Positions 34,505 to 42,338 of a stretch of DNA of 64,000 bases are shown here, in pieces. Under the pieces are notes generated by a model. The model saw only the letters and a list, made by a program, of their open reading frames with translations. It was not told the origin of the DNA and ran no database searches. The DNA comes from Rhodobacter sp. (GTDB taxonomy: Bacteria; Pseudomonadota; Alphaproteobacteria; Rhodobacterales; Rhodobacteraceae): positions 1 through 64,000 of the forward strand of contig JAIYDJ010000059.1 of the NCBI GenBank assembly GCA_027487575.1. Reading direction: 5' to 3'. The translations under genes were made by a program, and so were the position numbers. How positions within the stretch are numbered: the first letter of the stretch is position 1; every line of letters begins with the position of its first letter.

Positions 34505-34869
34505 CAGCCCAGCACCTTCCTGATCACGGCAAGCAGCTTGTCCTGCGTGAAGGGTTTGACCATCCAGCCAAGCGCGCCAGCCTCGCGGGCCTGCGCCTTG
34601 AGCCCGTCTTCGGAATCGGTCGACAGCACGACGATCGGCACGCCTTTGCCTTCGGGGTGTTGACGCAGCGCGCGGATGAACCCCAGACCGTCAAGATTGG
34701 GCATGTTCTGGTCGGTGATGATCGCGTCGAACGGCTGCGCCAGGGCCTTTTTCAGCCCGTCCTGACCGTCCACTGCCTCGACCACGTCATAGCCTGCCTC
34801 CTGCAGCGTCAGTGCCACCATCCGGCGCACCGACGGCGAGTCATCGACGGTAAGTACTGTTTTGGGCAT
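34504..34869 (-). CDS. cheY: Response regulator CheY
   Basis: Single receiver domain of 121 residues: VLTVDDSPSVRRMV, phosphoacceptor in AIITDQNMPNLDGLGFI, Thr/Ser in VVLSTDSE and Lys in WMVKPFTQDKL. ATG 34869 is chosen over 34896 because the conserved fold starts at PKTVLTVDD and an AGAGAGA ribosome site precedes it. It lies directly upstream of the complete cheA. It may act on the flagellar switch or as a phosphate sink. Confidence 0.95.
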   Translation of the reverse strand: MPKTVLTVDDSPSVRRMVALTLQEAGYDVVEAVDGQDGLKKALAQPFDAIITDQNMPNLDGLGFIRALRQHPEGKGVPIVVLSTDSEDGLKAQAREAGALGWMVKPFTQDKLLAVIRKVLG

Positions 34870-34905
34870 GTCTCTCTCTTCTCTGTCCTGTTTCACGCGC
34901 CGGAT

Positions 34906-35208
34906 TCAGGCCGCCGGGATGTCCGCGCGCGCCGGCCCGAAGGCCGCGCCAAGCGCCAGCCGATCCCGCATTGCCGCCAACGCGCCGCCTTGCGGGAAGT
35001 CGATCTGCAAGTTCCGCTCCAACTGTTCGGCGCTGCGCTGCGCCGACAGCAAAATCTGCAGGATGGCACTGTCGATGGCCGTCAGACCGTCCGTTGATAT
35101 CCGCACATCGCCCTGCGACAGCGCGTCGGCCAGCGTGGCCCGCAAGGCAGCCGCTTCGCCCGCGCGCAGCGTGCCCTGCAGTTCGTGAAGTGTCTGGCTC
35201 ATCGTCAT
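34906..35208 (-). CDS. STAS-domain protein, first gene of second che operon
   Basis: The 100-residue product has a STAS-like pattern (DVRISTDGLTAIDSAILQILLSAQRSAEQLERNLQIDFP). This fold is seen in anti-anti-sigma factors and in small proteins preceding cheY/cheA in several alphaproteobacterial che operons, such as CheS of Sinorhizobium (from memory). The usual phosphorylatable Ser position is occupied by TAIDSAILQ, so a Ser/Asp switch is possible. Two ATGs (35208, 35202) are close; an AAGGGG site favours 35208. The ORF-track start 35298 is rejected. Confidence 0.8.
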   Translation of the reverse strand: MTMSQTLHELQGTLRAGEAAALRATLADALSQGDVRISTDGLTAIDSAILQILLSAQRSAEQLERNLQIDFPQGGALAAMRDRLALGAAFGPARADIPAA

Positions 35209-35478
35209 GGCGCCCCTTGCGGCGTGCCGACACGGCGGCACATCAAGACCACAAACGGCTGACCCTACCCCAATGTTAGCGCCGACGGCGCCATACACCC
35301 ATCAGGATGGTCGGCTGCCCATAAGGATGTGGATGCAAGATCAGAGCAAAGCCTTCCAACCGCATTGTCTACATGGGAAATCGGCTATCCAGCTTTCGTC
35401 CCGGACCCGACGGGCCCGCCTTTAGACCGACAGGCAAGGCCGGTAGTTCCGCAAGGCCGATGCCCTTTGGGCCGCAGG
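35209..35478. promoter_or_regulatory. Leader/promoter region of second che operon with 20-bp-spaced direct repeat
   Basis: Between the STAS gene start and the kinase stop. It contains the direct repeat CCCATCAGGATG (35298-35309) and CCCATAAGGATG (35318-35329), spaced 20 bases apart (about two helical turns), located 90-120 bases upstream of the STAS start. No consensus sigma-54 or sigma-28 promoter was seen. The repeat is a candidate activator site. Confidence 0.4.
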
Positions 35479-36909
35479 TCAGTCGGGTTGTCCAGCGGTC
35501 GCCCGGGCGAAAGCCGCGACGGCGCGGGTCGCTGCGGAAAAACGCGCGGTCCGGTCGGTGCGGCGCTGGCCAAGGGACGTCAGGTTGCGACCCGGACGCG
35601 GGAAGGGAACATCCAGACCGCAGGCTTCGGCGGCCATGCGGGCCAGTCCGGCCGCGGTCTGTTCCGTCTCGTCGGGCAGGAACAGGTCATGCCCGGCCAC
35701 CTCGGACAGGAAGCGGACGAAATAGGCGTTGCGCGACAGCCCGCCATCGACCGAAACAGGTCCCGTGAAAGGATGCAGCGCGTGCATGGCGGCCATCACT
35801 TCGGCCGTGCGCAGCGCAACCCCCTCCAGCAGTGCCTGCATCATGTCGGCCCTGCCGTCGCCCAGAGACAGCCCCATCCACGCCCCCCGCGCGGCACGGT
35901 TCCAATGCGGGCAGCCCAGACCGGCCAGTGCGGGCACAAACACGATCCCGCGGTCGATCGCCGTGGGGCTGGCGAAGGCCGATATCCGGGCGAGGTCATC
36001 AAACAAGCCAAGGTCCCGCGCCCAGTTCACCGCCGAGGCCGCGGCATAGACCCCGCCATCCAGCGCGTAGGTCACAGGCTCGCCCGGTCTTTGCCAGGCC
36101 ACGGTGGGCAGCGGGCCGGGCCGGTCGGGGCGGACCAGCCCCCCCGTCAGGCATTGCACAAAGGCCCCGGTGCCAAAGGTCACCTTCGCCGCTCCCGGCA
36201 AGCGGCAACCGTGCCCGTAAAGCGCGGCCTGCTGATCGACAATCGAGGCGGCCAGTCGCGCGCCGCCGGGCAGCACCCCAAGCTCGCCCGAGGTCGGCCC
36301 GATTGGTGGCAGGCAGTCCAGCGGCACACCGAACAGCGCGCACAGGTCCGTATCCCAAGTACCGGTCGCAAGGTTCATCAGCGACGTGCGCGAGGCCGTG
36401 GCGATGTCCGTCTCGTATCGCCCGGTCAGCCGGTCGCGGAAGAACGCATCCGTCGTGCCAAGCCGCAGGTGACCCTTCGCGGCAAGCTCTGTCGCCCCGG
36501 TCACATTCCGGACGATCCAGCCCAGTTTCGAGGCCGAAAAATATGCGTCCAGCGGCAGTCCCGCCCGCGCCATCACCAGTGCTCCCGCGCCGCCCTGTTC
36601 CAGCGCGGCGGTCAGGCCAGCGGTGCGGTCGTCCTGCCACGAGATCACCGGGCAGATCGGCACACCTGTGCGGGCATCCCAGGCAAGGCAGCTTTCGCCC
36701 TGATTGGCGAGGCCAACAATGTCGGGCGATGCGGCATTCAGGCATTGCACGACAGCAGCCAGCAGCGCCTCGCCGTCCTGTTCTACATGGCCGGGTGCGG
36801 GGGTGGTCTGCCCGCTGGGAACGGACAGCACCGGGTCCAGCCGCCCGTCGGCGCCCATCACCAGAACGCGGGTGCTGGTCGTGCCTTGATCTATCGCGGC
36901 GATTTTCAA
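35479..36909 (-). CDS. FGGY-family carbohydrate kinase, GlpK-like
   Basis: The 476-residue protein shows glycerol-kinase features: IAAIDQGTTSTRVLVM at the N-terminus, VGLANQGESCLAWDARTG, ISWQDDRTA, the catalytic-Asp motif DQQAALYG followed by KVTFGTGAFVQ, and DGGLSRNAYFVRFL near the C-terminus. The reaction is probably ATP-dependent phosphorylation of glycerol or a related polyol. It starts at TTG 36909, which overlaps the stop of the upstream oxidoreductase gene (TTGA); the ORF-track extension to 37242 lies inside that gene. Paired with a GlpA-like dehydrogenase and a DeoR/GlpR-like regulator, a glycerol-type pathway is likely, but the substrate is not proven. Confidence 0.9.
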   Translation of the reverse strand: MKIAAIDQGTTSTRVLVMGADGRLDPVLSVPSGQTTPAPGHVEQDGEALLAAVVQCLNAASPDIVGLANQGESCLAWDARTGVPICPVISWQDDRTAGLTAALEQGGAGALVMARAGLPLDAYFSASKLGWIVRNVTGATELAAKGHLRLGTTDAFFRDRLTGRYETDIATASRTSLMNLATGTWDTDLCALFGVPLDCLPPIGPTSGELGVLPGGARLAASIVDQQAALYGHGCRLPGAAKVTFGTGAFVQCLTGGLVRPDRPGPLPTVAWQRPGEPVTYALDGGVYAAASAVNWARDLGLFDDLARISAFASPTAIDRGIVFVPALAGLGCPHWNRAARGAWMGLSLGDGRADMMQALLEGVALRTAEVMAAMHALHPFTGPVSVDGGLSRNAYFVRFLSEVAGHDLFLPDETEQTAAGLARMAAEACGLDVPFPRPGRNLTSLGQRRTDRTARFSAATRAVAAFARATAGQPD

Positions 36910-38114
36910 ACCCGTTCCTCGATAGAAAGGGTGATCGCGCCTGTCCCCGGCGCAGGCGGCAAGGGCAGCGACAGGCGGCGTTCGGGCAGGCTGTTCACGC
37001 TGGCGCTGGAAAGGACGTGACCGCCCTGCATCAGCCGCAACTGCCCCCTGACGGGTCGGTTGAGCCTGACCTGCAGCGCATCCTGCGCCATATCCAGCCC
37101 CGCCGCGCCGATGACTTGCGGCACCGCCAGACCCAGCGCCGGGTGGTCCAGCGTCAGCCGGATGCCTTCCGGCGCTGGCAGGCGACCGTCGAGCGACGCG
37201 CGGATGGCACGCGCGGTGCGACGCCCCTCGGCCCAGCACCAACCGGCGGTTTCAACGCCGCGCAACAGGTTTCCCGCCGCGAAAAACGCCGGATCAGACA
37301 GTCGGCCCCAGCGGTCGATCACTGGCCCGCCCGAGCTTTCGTCCACCTCCAGATGACTGCCGCGCAGCAGCATGGCATCCGGACGAAACCCGCCGGTGAC
37401 GATCACGCCATCGGCGGGCAGGTCCAGCGGGCCCTTCGGCGTCGACAGCGTGACACGTTCAACCTGCATCCGGCCGTGGATATGGGTGATCTCGGAGCCG
37501 AGACGGATCGGCACGCCCATCAGCCGCGCCAGCCAGAGAACCGGCGAACGCGCCGTGATCCGCGCGCCGGGTTCGATCATCGCGATGGGTTTGATCCCTG
37601 CGTGTCTGCAGGTCAGCAGGGCGGAAAAGGCGACAAGTTCGGTTCCCAGAATGACCGGGCTGCGGAAGGGCCTCTGGTGGTTGAGGTAGACCATGCCCTG
37701 CAACGCGCCGGTTGACAGCACACCACCGGGTTTGTCGCCCCCGATCAACCGGGCCGCGCGGCTGGTTTCGCGCACGCCCGTCGCCAGAAGCACCGCCCGT
37801 GCGGACAGGGTCGCAAGGCCGTTGTCGTCGGTGATGTCAACCCCGCCGCCCGGTCGCAGCGCCGTGACGGTGGTGCGCGTGCGGATCGTCACCCCGGACT
37901 TCAGCGCCGCATCCCGCAGGCGCGCGGCATAGTCGGGGCCGCGCATCAGGCGGTGAAACTCTCGCATGCCGTAAGGGTAGTGGCCGCAATGGCGCGGGAT
38001 GCCTCCCGCTTCGGCCTCGCGTTCCAGAACGGTGACGCGCCGCCCGGCCTTTGCCAGTTCGGTTGCCGCCGCAAGCCCGGCCGGACCGCTGCCGATGACA
38101 AGGACATCGCTCAT
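36906..38114 (-). CDS. FAD/NAD(P)-dependent oxidoreductase, GlpA/B-associated type
   Basis: The 402-residue protein has an N-terminal dinucleotide-binding motif (VLVIGSGPAGLAAATELAKAGRRVTVLE), a GGIPRHCGH signature near residue 40, a second nucleotide-binding region (LLATGVRE..) and a FFAAGNLLRGVETAGWCWAEG motif typical of pyridine nucleotide-disulfide-type oxidoreductases. The combination with a GlpA-like dehydrogenase and FGGY kinase occurs in other bacteria as a three- or four-gene glycerol-phosphate module. It probably passes electrons between the dehydrogenase and NAD(P) or quinone (inference). Its ATG overlaps the upstream stop by ATGA, rejecting the 38711 start. Confidence 0.88.
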   Translation of the reverse strand: MSDVLVIGSGPAGLAAATELAKAGRRVTVLEREAEAGGIPRHCGHYPYGMREFHRLMRGPDYAARLRDAALKSGVTIRTRTTVTALRPGGGVDITDDNGLATLSARAVLLATGVRETSRAARLIGGDKPGGVLSTGALQGMVYLNHQRPFRSPVILGTELVAFSALLTCRHAGIKPIAMIEPGARITARSPVLWLARLMGVPIRLGSEITHIHGRMQVERVTLSTPKGPLDLPADGVIVTGGFRPDAMLLRGSHLEVDESSGGPVIDRWGRLSDPAFFAAGNLLRGVETAGWCWAEGRRTARAIRASLDGRLPAPEGIRLTLDHPALGLAVPQVIGAAGLDMAQDALQVRLNRPVRGQLRLMQGGHVLSSASVNSLPERRLSLPLPPAPGTGAITLSIEERV

Positions 38115-39511
38115 GTGCTGCGCGCCAGCATCGGTTGCGCAAGGCGGCCTTCGGTGATGCGGGCCAGTTCGGCGGAACAGTAGAACCCCTGACAGCGCCC
38201 CATCGTCACTCGCGTGCGGCGTTTCAGCCCGGCAAGGCTGCCTGCGGCCATGGGCCCGGTCAGCGCGGCCTCGATCTCGCGCCGGGTCACCAGTTCGCAG
38301 TGGCACACGATGCCGCCATGCCCCGCGCATTGCCAGTCGCGCGCCGCGTCGGTCGAGATGTTGGGCACCTGCGGCCAGACCGGTTCCGGCAGGGCGCGGT
38401 CCCCCTGCCCCGCCAGCCGCACGACATGCGCCGCAATTCCCAGCGCGGCCGACAGCCCGGTGGACCGGATGCCGCCCACACAGATGTAACTTTCGGCAAG
38501 ATCGGTGCGGATGCGGTATTCCTTGGCTTCGGTCGCAGGCCGCAAACCGGCATAAACCGCCGTCACTTCGTGCCCGGCCAGCGCGGGCAGGATTTCGCAG
38601 CCCCGCCGCATCAGCGCCTGCAATGTGTCGCGGTCCACCGCCGCGTGGTCGCGGTCGTCCTGTTCCTCGGCCGTGGGGCCGACCAACAGATTGCCAAAGG
38701 CGGTGCGGCATACGACGATGCCCTTGGTGATCTTCGTCGGCACCGGCAGCAGGACATGCCCCGCCAAGGCGGCAGCCGTCTTGTCGTAGACCACGAACTG
38801 GCCCTTGCGCGGCTTTATGGTGAACCAGCTTGCGCCGGTGACCCTTCGGTCAACCTCGTCTCCCCAAAGGCCGGCGGCATTGATCACCAGCCGCGCCGCG
38901 ACCGGCCCCGCCGTGGTGGTCAGGTGCCATGCATCGCCGCTGCGCTGCCCCGACAGCACCTCGGCCTGCCGCATCAGAACAGCCCCGTTGGCCAGCGCCT
39001 GCAAGAGATAGCCATGCGCGGCGGACCATGGGTCGATCAGATGTTCGCCCGGCACCCGAAATCCGGCCCGCACGGCGGGCGAAAGCTGTGGCTCCAGCCC
39101 GCGCGCCTGCGCGCCGGTCAGCGGGTGCACATCGGTGACCCCGTTGGACAGCGCCTGATCCATCAGGGCAGGCAAGCCCGCCTGTTCTTCCTCGGTCCAT
39201 GCCAGCACCATGGCCCCGGCGCGGATCAGCGGCAGGCCCAGCCGTTCGCGCACCTGATGATACAGCGCATAGCCTTCGCGGATGCAGGCCAGTTCGACCG
39301 ATCCTTCGGGCGCGTCGAAACCGGTGTGCAGGATCGCGCTGTTGCCTTTCGATGCCCCATCCAGCACATCGACGGCCTTTTCCAGCACCGCCACGGTTGC
39401 ACCCGCCAGCGTGAACGCCCGCGCCAGCGCGCAACCCACCACGCCCGCGCCGATGACACACACATCGAAGGCCGCTGAAGACTTTGGCACTGGGTCGGAC
39501 GTCATTTTCAT
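38111..39511 (-). CDS. GlpA-like FAD-dependent glycerol-3-phosphate dehydrogenase with [2Fe-2S] C-terminus
   Basis: The product (about 466 residues) has the DAO-type FAD-binding motif DVCVIGAGVVGCALARAF, GNSAILHTGFD, and IKPRKGQFVVYDK, all typical of the glycerol-3-phosphate dehydrogenase/LhgO group. The C-terminal ~80 residues carry a BFD-like cysteine cluster (IVCHCELVTRREIEAAL and GRCQGFYCSAELA). This layout matches GlpA of the anaerobic GlpABC enzyme, though no GlpC is present. ATG 39511 (MKMTSD) is preferred to the ORF-track 39559, which lies in the divergent promoter region; ATG 39505 is also possible. The substrate is inferred as glycerol-3-phosphate or a similar polyol phosphate. Confidence 0.88.
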   Translation of the reverse strand: MKMTSDPVPKSSAAFDVCVIGAGVVGCALARAFTLAGATVAVLEKAVDVLDGASKGNSAILHTGFDAPEGSVELACIREGYALYHQVRERLGLPLIRAGAMVLAWTEEEQAGLPALMDQALSNGVTDVHPLTGAQARGLEPQLSPAVRAGFRVPGEHLIDPWSAAHGYLLQALANGAVLMRQAEVLSGQRSGDAWHLTTTAGPVAARLVINAAGLWGDEVDRRVTGASWFTIKPRKGQFVVYDKTAAALAGHVLLPVPTKITKGIVVCRTAFGNLLVGPTAEEQDDRDHAAVDRDTLQALMRRGCEILPALAGHEVTAVYAGLRPATEAKEYRIRTDLAESYICVGGIRSTGLSAALGIAAHVVRLAGQGDRALPEPVWPQVPNISTDAARDWQCAGHGGIVCHCELVTRREIEAALTGPMAAGSLAGLKRRTRVTMGRCQGFYCSAELARITEGRLAQPMLARST

Positions 39512-39535
39512 CTGCCTGTGGTTTTCAACAAGTAT

Positions 39536-39549
39536 TGACTGATCGGTCA
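39536..39549. promoter_or_regulatory. Dyad 1 in divergent glp/deoR promoter region
   Basis: TGACTGATCGGTCA matches its reverse complement at 12 of 14 positions. It lies 25 bases upstream of the GlpA-like start and ~105 bases upstream of the DeoR start, a plausible operator for the DeoR/GlpR-type protein. Confidence 0.5.
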
Positions 39550-39554
39550 TTTCC

Positions 39555-39567
39555 GTCAAGGTTTGAC
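39555..39567. promoter_or_regulatory. Dyad 2 in divergent glp/deoR promoter region
   Basis: GTCAA-GGT-TTGAC is a perfect inverted repeat with a 3-base centre, 6 bases from dyad 1. The two share the TGAC/GTCA half-site, so they may form one composite operator. Confidence 0.5.
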
Positions 39568-39653
39568 CCCGGGATGGTCAGGAATTTTCGCCCGACCGCA
39601 AAGGAATGTTGCCTTTGGCCGCCCGATGCGGTCGGCTGGTGTTGGGGAAGATC

Positions 39654-40412
39654 ATGAAGCCGCACGAAAGACAGCCTCAGATCGAGGCGCTGATCCGGCG
39701 CGAAGGGGAAATGTCGGTCGAGATGCTTGCAGCGCGGTTTGACGTGTCAGCCGAAACCATCCGTCGTGATCTGGTGCACCTGGCCGATCTGGGCCGGGTG
39801 GAGAAGGTGCATGGCGGGGCGCGCCGGGCGCGGCTGATCCGCGAGCCGAGCCATGACACGCGCGAGATCACCGCGCGAGAGGCCAAGGCTATTATCGGCC
39901 GCCGGGTGTCGGAGGCCGTGCAGCCCGGAGAAACGGTGTTCGTCGACACCGGATCGACCACGCTTGCGGCGGCCGAGGGATTGTCGGCAATTCCGGGCCT
40001 GACGCTGATCACCAATTCTTGCCGACTGGCCGAACGGATCGGGCGCAGCGGATCGGACGCGAAGGTTCATCTTCTGGGTGGCCGTTATGCGGCGGACAAC
40101 GCGCAGACGATCGGCAGCGAAGTCATCGATCAAATTCGCGGATTCCGGGCCGACCGGGCGATCCTGACGGTCGCGGCGTTCGACGCCGACTTCGGCGCGA
40201 TGGATGCAAGTCTTGACGAAGCCCAGATCGCCCGTGCCATGATCGGCAGCGCGCGGCTGGTGACCATCCTCGCGGACGCGGGCAAGTTCGGTCAGCACGC
40301 GGCCCATGCGGTCTGCGCCACAAGGGACATCGATCTCATCATCAGTGATGGGCAACTGGAAAAGGCGCACAAAGAGGCGCTGAAGGAAAAGGGAGTGGAA
40401 CTTTGGACGTGA
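39654..40412 (+). CDS. DeoR/GlpR-family transcriptional regulator
   Basis: The 252-residue protein has an N-terminal DeoR helix-turn-helix (MSVEMLAARFDVSAETIRRDLVHLADLGRVEKVHGGARR) and a C-terminal sugar-phosphate sensor domain with VFVDTGSTTLAAAEGL, LLGGRY and ILADAGKFGQHA. ATG 39654 has a GGGGAAG ribosome site; the ORF-track start at 39606 is rejected. It is divergent from the kinase/dehydrogenase operon and precedes the TRAP transporter genes by 25 bp, so it probably represses both sides and responds to a phosphorylated pathway intermediate. Confidence 0.95.
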   Translation: MKPHERQPQIEALIRREGEMSVEMLAARFDVSAETIRRDLVHLADLGRVEKVHGGARRARLIREPSHDTREITAREAKAIIGRRVSEAVQPGETVFVDTGSTTLAAAEGLSAIPGLTLITNSCRLAERIGRSGSDAKVHLLGGRYAADNAQTIGSEVIDQIRGFRADRAILTVAAFDADFGAMDASLDEAQIARAMIGSARLVTILADAGKFGQHAAHAVCATRDIDLIISDGQLEKAHKEALKEKGVELWT

Positions 40413-40437
40413 CCCATAACGCAGAGGCGGGCCCGAC

Positions 40438-40947
40438 ATGTCGCCGCTGATCCGGTCCTATGTGCGCGTGGTCGACCGGATGTCGGACTATGTCGGCTAT
40501 CTGGCGGCCTCGCTGATCTTCGTGATGGGGGCGACGCTGCTTATGGACGCTGTCACCCGCAACGTGCTGAACATCCCGATCCACTGGGCCATCGAGTTCA
40601 CCCAGTTCACGCTGGCGGCCTATTTCTTCATGGGGGGGGCGATGACCCTGAAGAACGAAGAGCATGTCCGGATGGATCTCTGGTACGCCAATCTGTCAGA
40701 GCGCGCCAAGGCCAGGACCGATCTGTTCACGTCGGGCTGCCTGATCTTCTATCTGGGGGTGATGCTGGTCGGCAGCATATCGTCGCTGCAATACGCGATC
40801 GAAACCAACGAAAGGCGGTTCTCGATGTGGAACCCTTCGGTCATTCCGATCAAGACCCTGCTGACCTTCTGCATCGTCCTGATGCTGCTCCAGTCGTTCT
40901 CGCTGGTGTTCAAGCACATCGCCACCCTGCGCGGAGAGCGTCTCTGA
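40438..40947 (+). CDS. dctQ: TRAP transporter small membrane subunit (DctQ)
   Basis: A 169-residue four-helix membrane protein with the DctQ pattern: an N-terminal helix with DAVTRNVLNIPIHWAIEFTQFTLAAYFFMGGAMTLKNEEHVRMDL, followed by two C-terminal helices. It joins with the large DctM subunit to form the membrane part of a tripartite ATP-independent transporter. It stops one base before the dctM ATG. Confidence 0.95.
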   Translation: MSPLIRSYVRVVDRMSDYVGYLAASLIFVMGATLLMDAVTRNVLNIPIHWAIEFTQFTLAAYFFMGGAMTLKNEEHVRMDLWYANLSERAKARTDLFTSGCLIFYLGVMLVGSISSLQYAIETNERRFSMWNPSVIPIKTLLTFCIVLMLLQSFSLVFKHIATLRGERL

Positions 40948-40948
40948 C

Positions 40949-42286
40949 ATGTCGTATGAAATGATCGCCCTGCTGATGTTCGCCTCGATGGCGCTGCTGC
41001 TGGTGACCGGCCAGCGGGTCTTTGCCGCCATCGGTTTTGTCGCGGCGGGTGCCGCGCTGCTGCTGTACGGCAACGGCGCCGTCGAACTGCCGTACAATCA
41101 GGTTTTCAAGCTGTTCAACTGGTACGCGATGCTGACGCTGCCGATGTTCATCTACATGGGCTACATCCTTGCCGAAAGCGGGATCGCCGAAGACCTTTAC
41201 AAGATGATGCATGTCTGGTTCGGGCGTCTGTCGGGCGGGTTGGCGGTGGGCACGATCCTCGTGATGGTCATCATCTCGGCGATGAACGGGCTGTCGGTCG
41301 CCGGGATGGCCATCGGCGCGACCATCGCCCTGCCCGAAATGCTGCGGCGCGGCTATGACAAGGTGCTGATCTCGGGTGTCGTGCAGGGGGGCTCGTCGCT
41401 GGGCATCCTGATCCCGCCGTCGGTCGTGCTGGTGCTGTATGGCATGATCGCGCGGCAGCCCGTGTCGAAACTCTGGTTTGCCGGTATCTTTCCGGGTCTG
41501 CTGATGGCGGCCCTGTTCATCGCCTACATCATGATCCGCGCGAAAATGAATCCAAAGCTTGCCCCCGCGGTGCCCGAGGCGGAACTGAACATGCCCCTGC
41601 GCGAGAAACTGGCGCTGGCCAAGGCTGGGATCATTCCCTTCCTGATCTTCTTCTTCATGACGGGGCTGTTCGCCTTCGGCTTCACCAGCCTTGTCGAAAG
41701 CTCGGCCGTTGGGGCGACGTCGGCCACGCTGGCGGCGGTCCTGAAGGGGCGGTTTTCGTGGCGGCTGATCCGGGAAACCTCGATGAAGACGCTGGCGGTG
41801 TCCTGCATGTTCATGTGGCTGATCCTCGCGGCCCTGGCGTTCGGGGCGGTGTTCGACGGTCTGGGAGCCGTCAGGGCCATCGAGACCCTGTTCATCACCC
41901 AGTGGGAGCTGTCGCCCTGGATGATCATCATCATGATGCAGCTCAGCTTCATCCTGCTGGGCATGTTCCTTGATGATACCGCGATGCTTGTCATCGTGGC
42001 GCCGCTTTACATCCCGCTGGTGGGCAGCCTCGACCTAGGCTTTGACAACCAGTTGATCTGGTACGGCATTCTTTACACGATCACCTGCCAGATCGCCTAC
42101 ATCACGCCGCCGTTCGGCTATAACCTGTTCCTGATGCGCTCGCTTGCGCCCAAGGAAATCTCGCTGGGCGACATCTATCAGTCGATCTGGCCCTTCGTCG
42201 GCATCATGATGCTGACCATCATCCTCTTGATGATCTTTCCGCAGATCGCACTCTGGCTGCCCGAGCAGATCAACGTGAAGGGCTGA
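40949..42286 (+). CDS. dctM: TRAP transporter large permease subunit (DctM)
   Basis: The 445-residue protein is highly hydrophobic with around 12 membrane helices and family motifs (GLSVAGMAIGATIALPEML, GGSSLGILIPPSVVLVLYGM, ITPPFGYNLFLMRSLAP). DctM catalyses sodium- or proton-coupled uptake of the solute delivered by DctP. The length and motif order match the family. It forms an operon with dctQ and dctP. Confidence 0.97.
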   Translation: MSYEMIALLMFASMALLLVTGQRVFAAIGFVAAGAALLLYGNGAVELPYNQVFKLFNWYAMLTLPMFIYMGYILAESGIAEDLYKMMHVWFGRLSGGLAVGTILVMVIISAMNGLSVAGMAIGATIALPEMLRRGYDKVLISGVVQGGSSLGILIPPSVVLVLYGMIARQPVSKLWFAGIFPGLLMAALFIAYIMIRAKMNPKLAPAVPEAELNMPLREKLALAKAGIIPFLIFFFMTGLFAFGFTSLVESSAVGATSATLAAVLKGRFSWRLIRETSMKTLAVSCMFMWLILAALAFGAVFDGLGAVRAIETLFITQWELSPWMIIIMMQLSFILLGMFLDDTAMLVIVAPLYIPLVGSLDLGFDNQLIWYGILYTITCQIAYITPPFGYNLFLMRSLAPKEISLGDIYQSIWPFVGIMMLTIILLMIFPQIALWLPEQINVKG

Positions 42287-42338
42287 CTTTAAATCCACCA
42301 CCGGGCCGAAGAAGCCCATAGCAACAGGAGAAACTTGC

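Noticed and set aside
36906-38711. 601-aa frame with an N-terminal extension of the FAD oxidoreductase
   Set aside because: The first ~200 residues lie within the GlpA-like gene. The dinucleotide-binding motif begins at ATG 38114, which overlaps the upstream stop.
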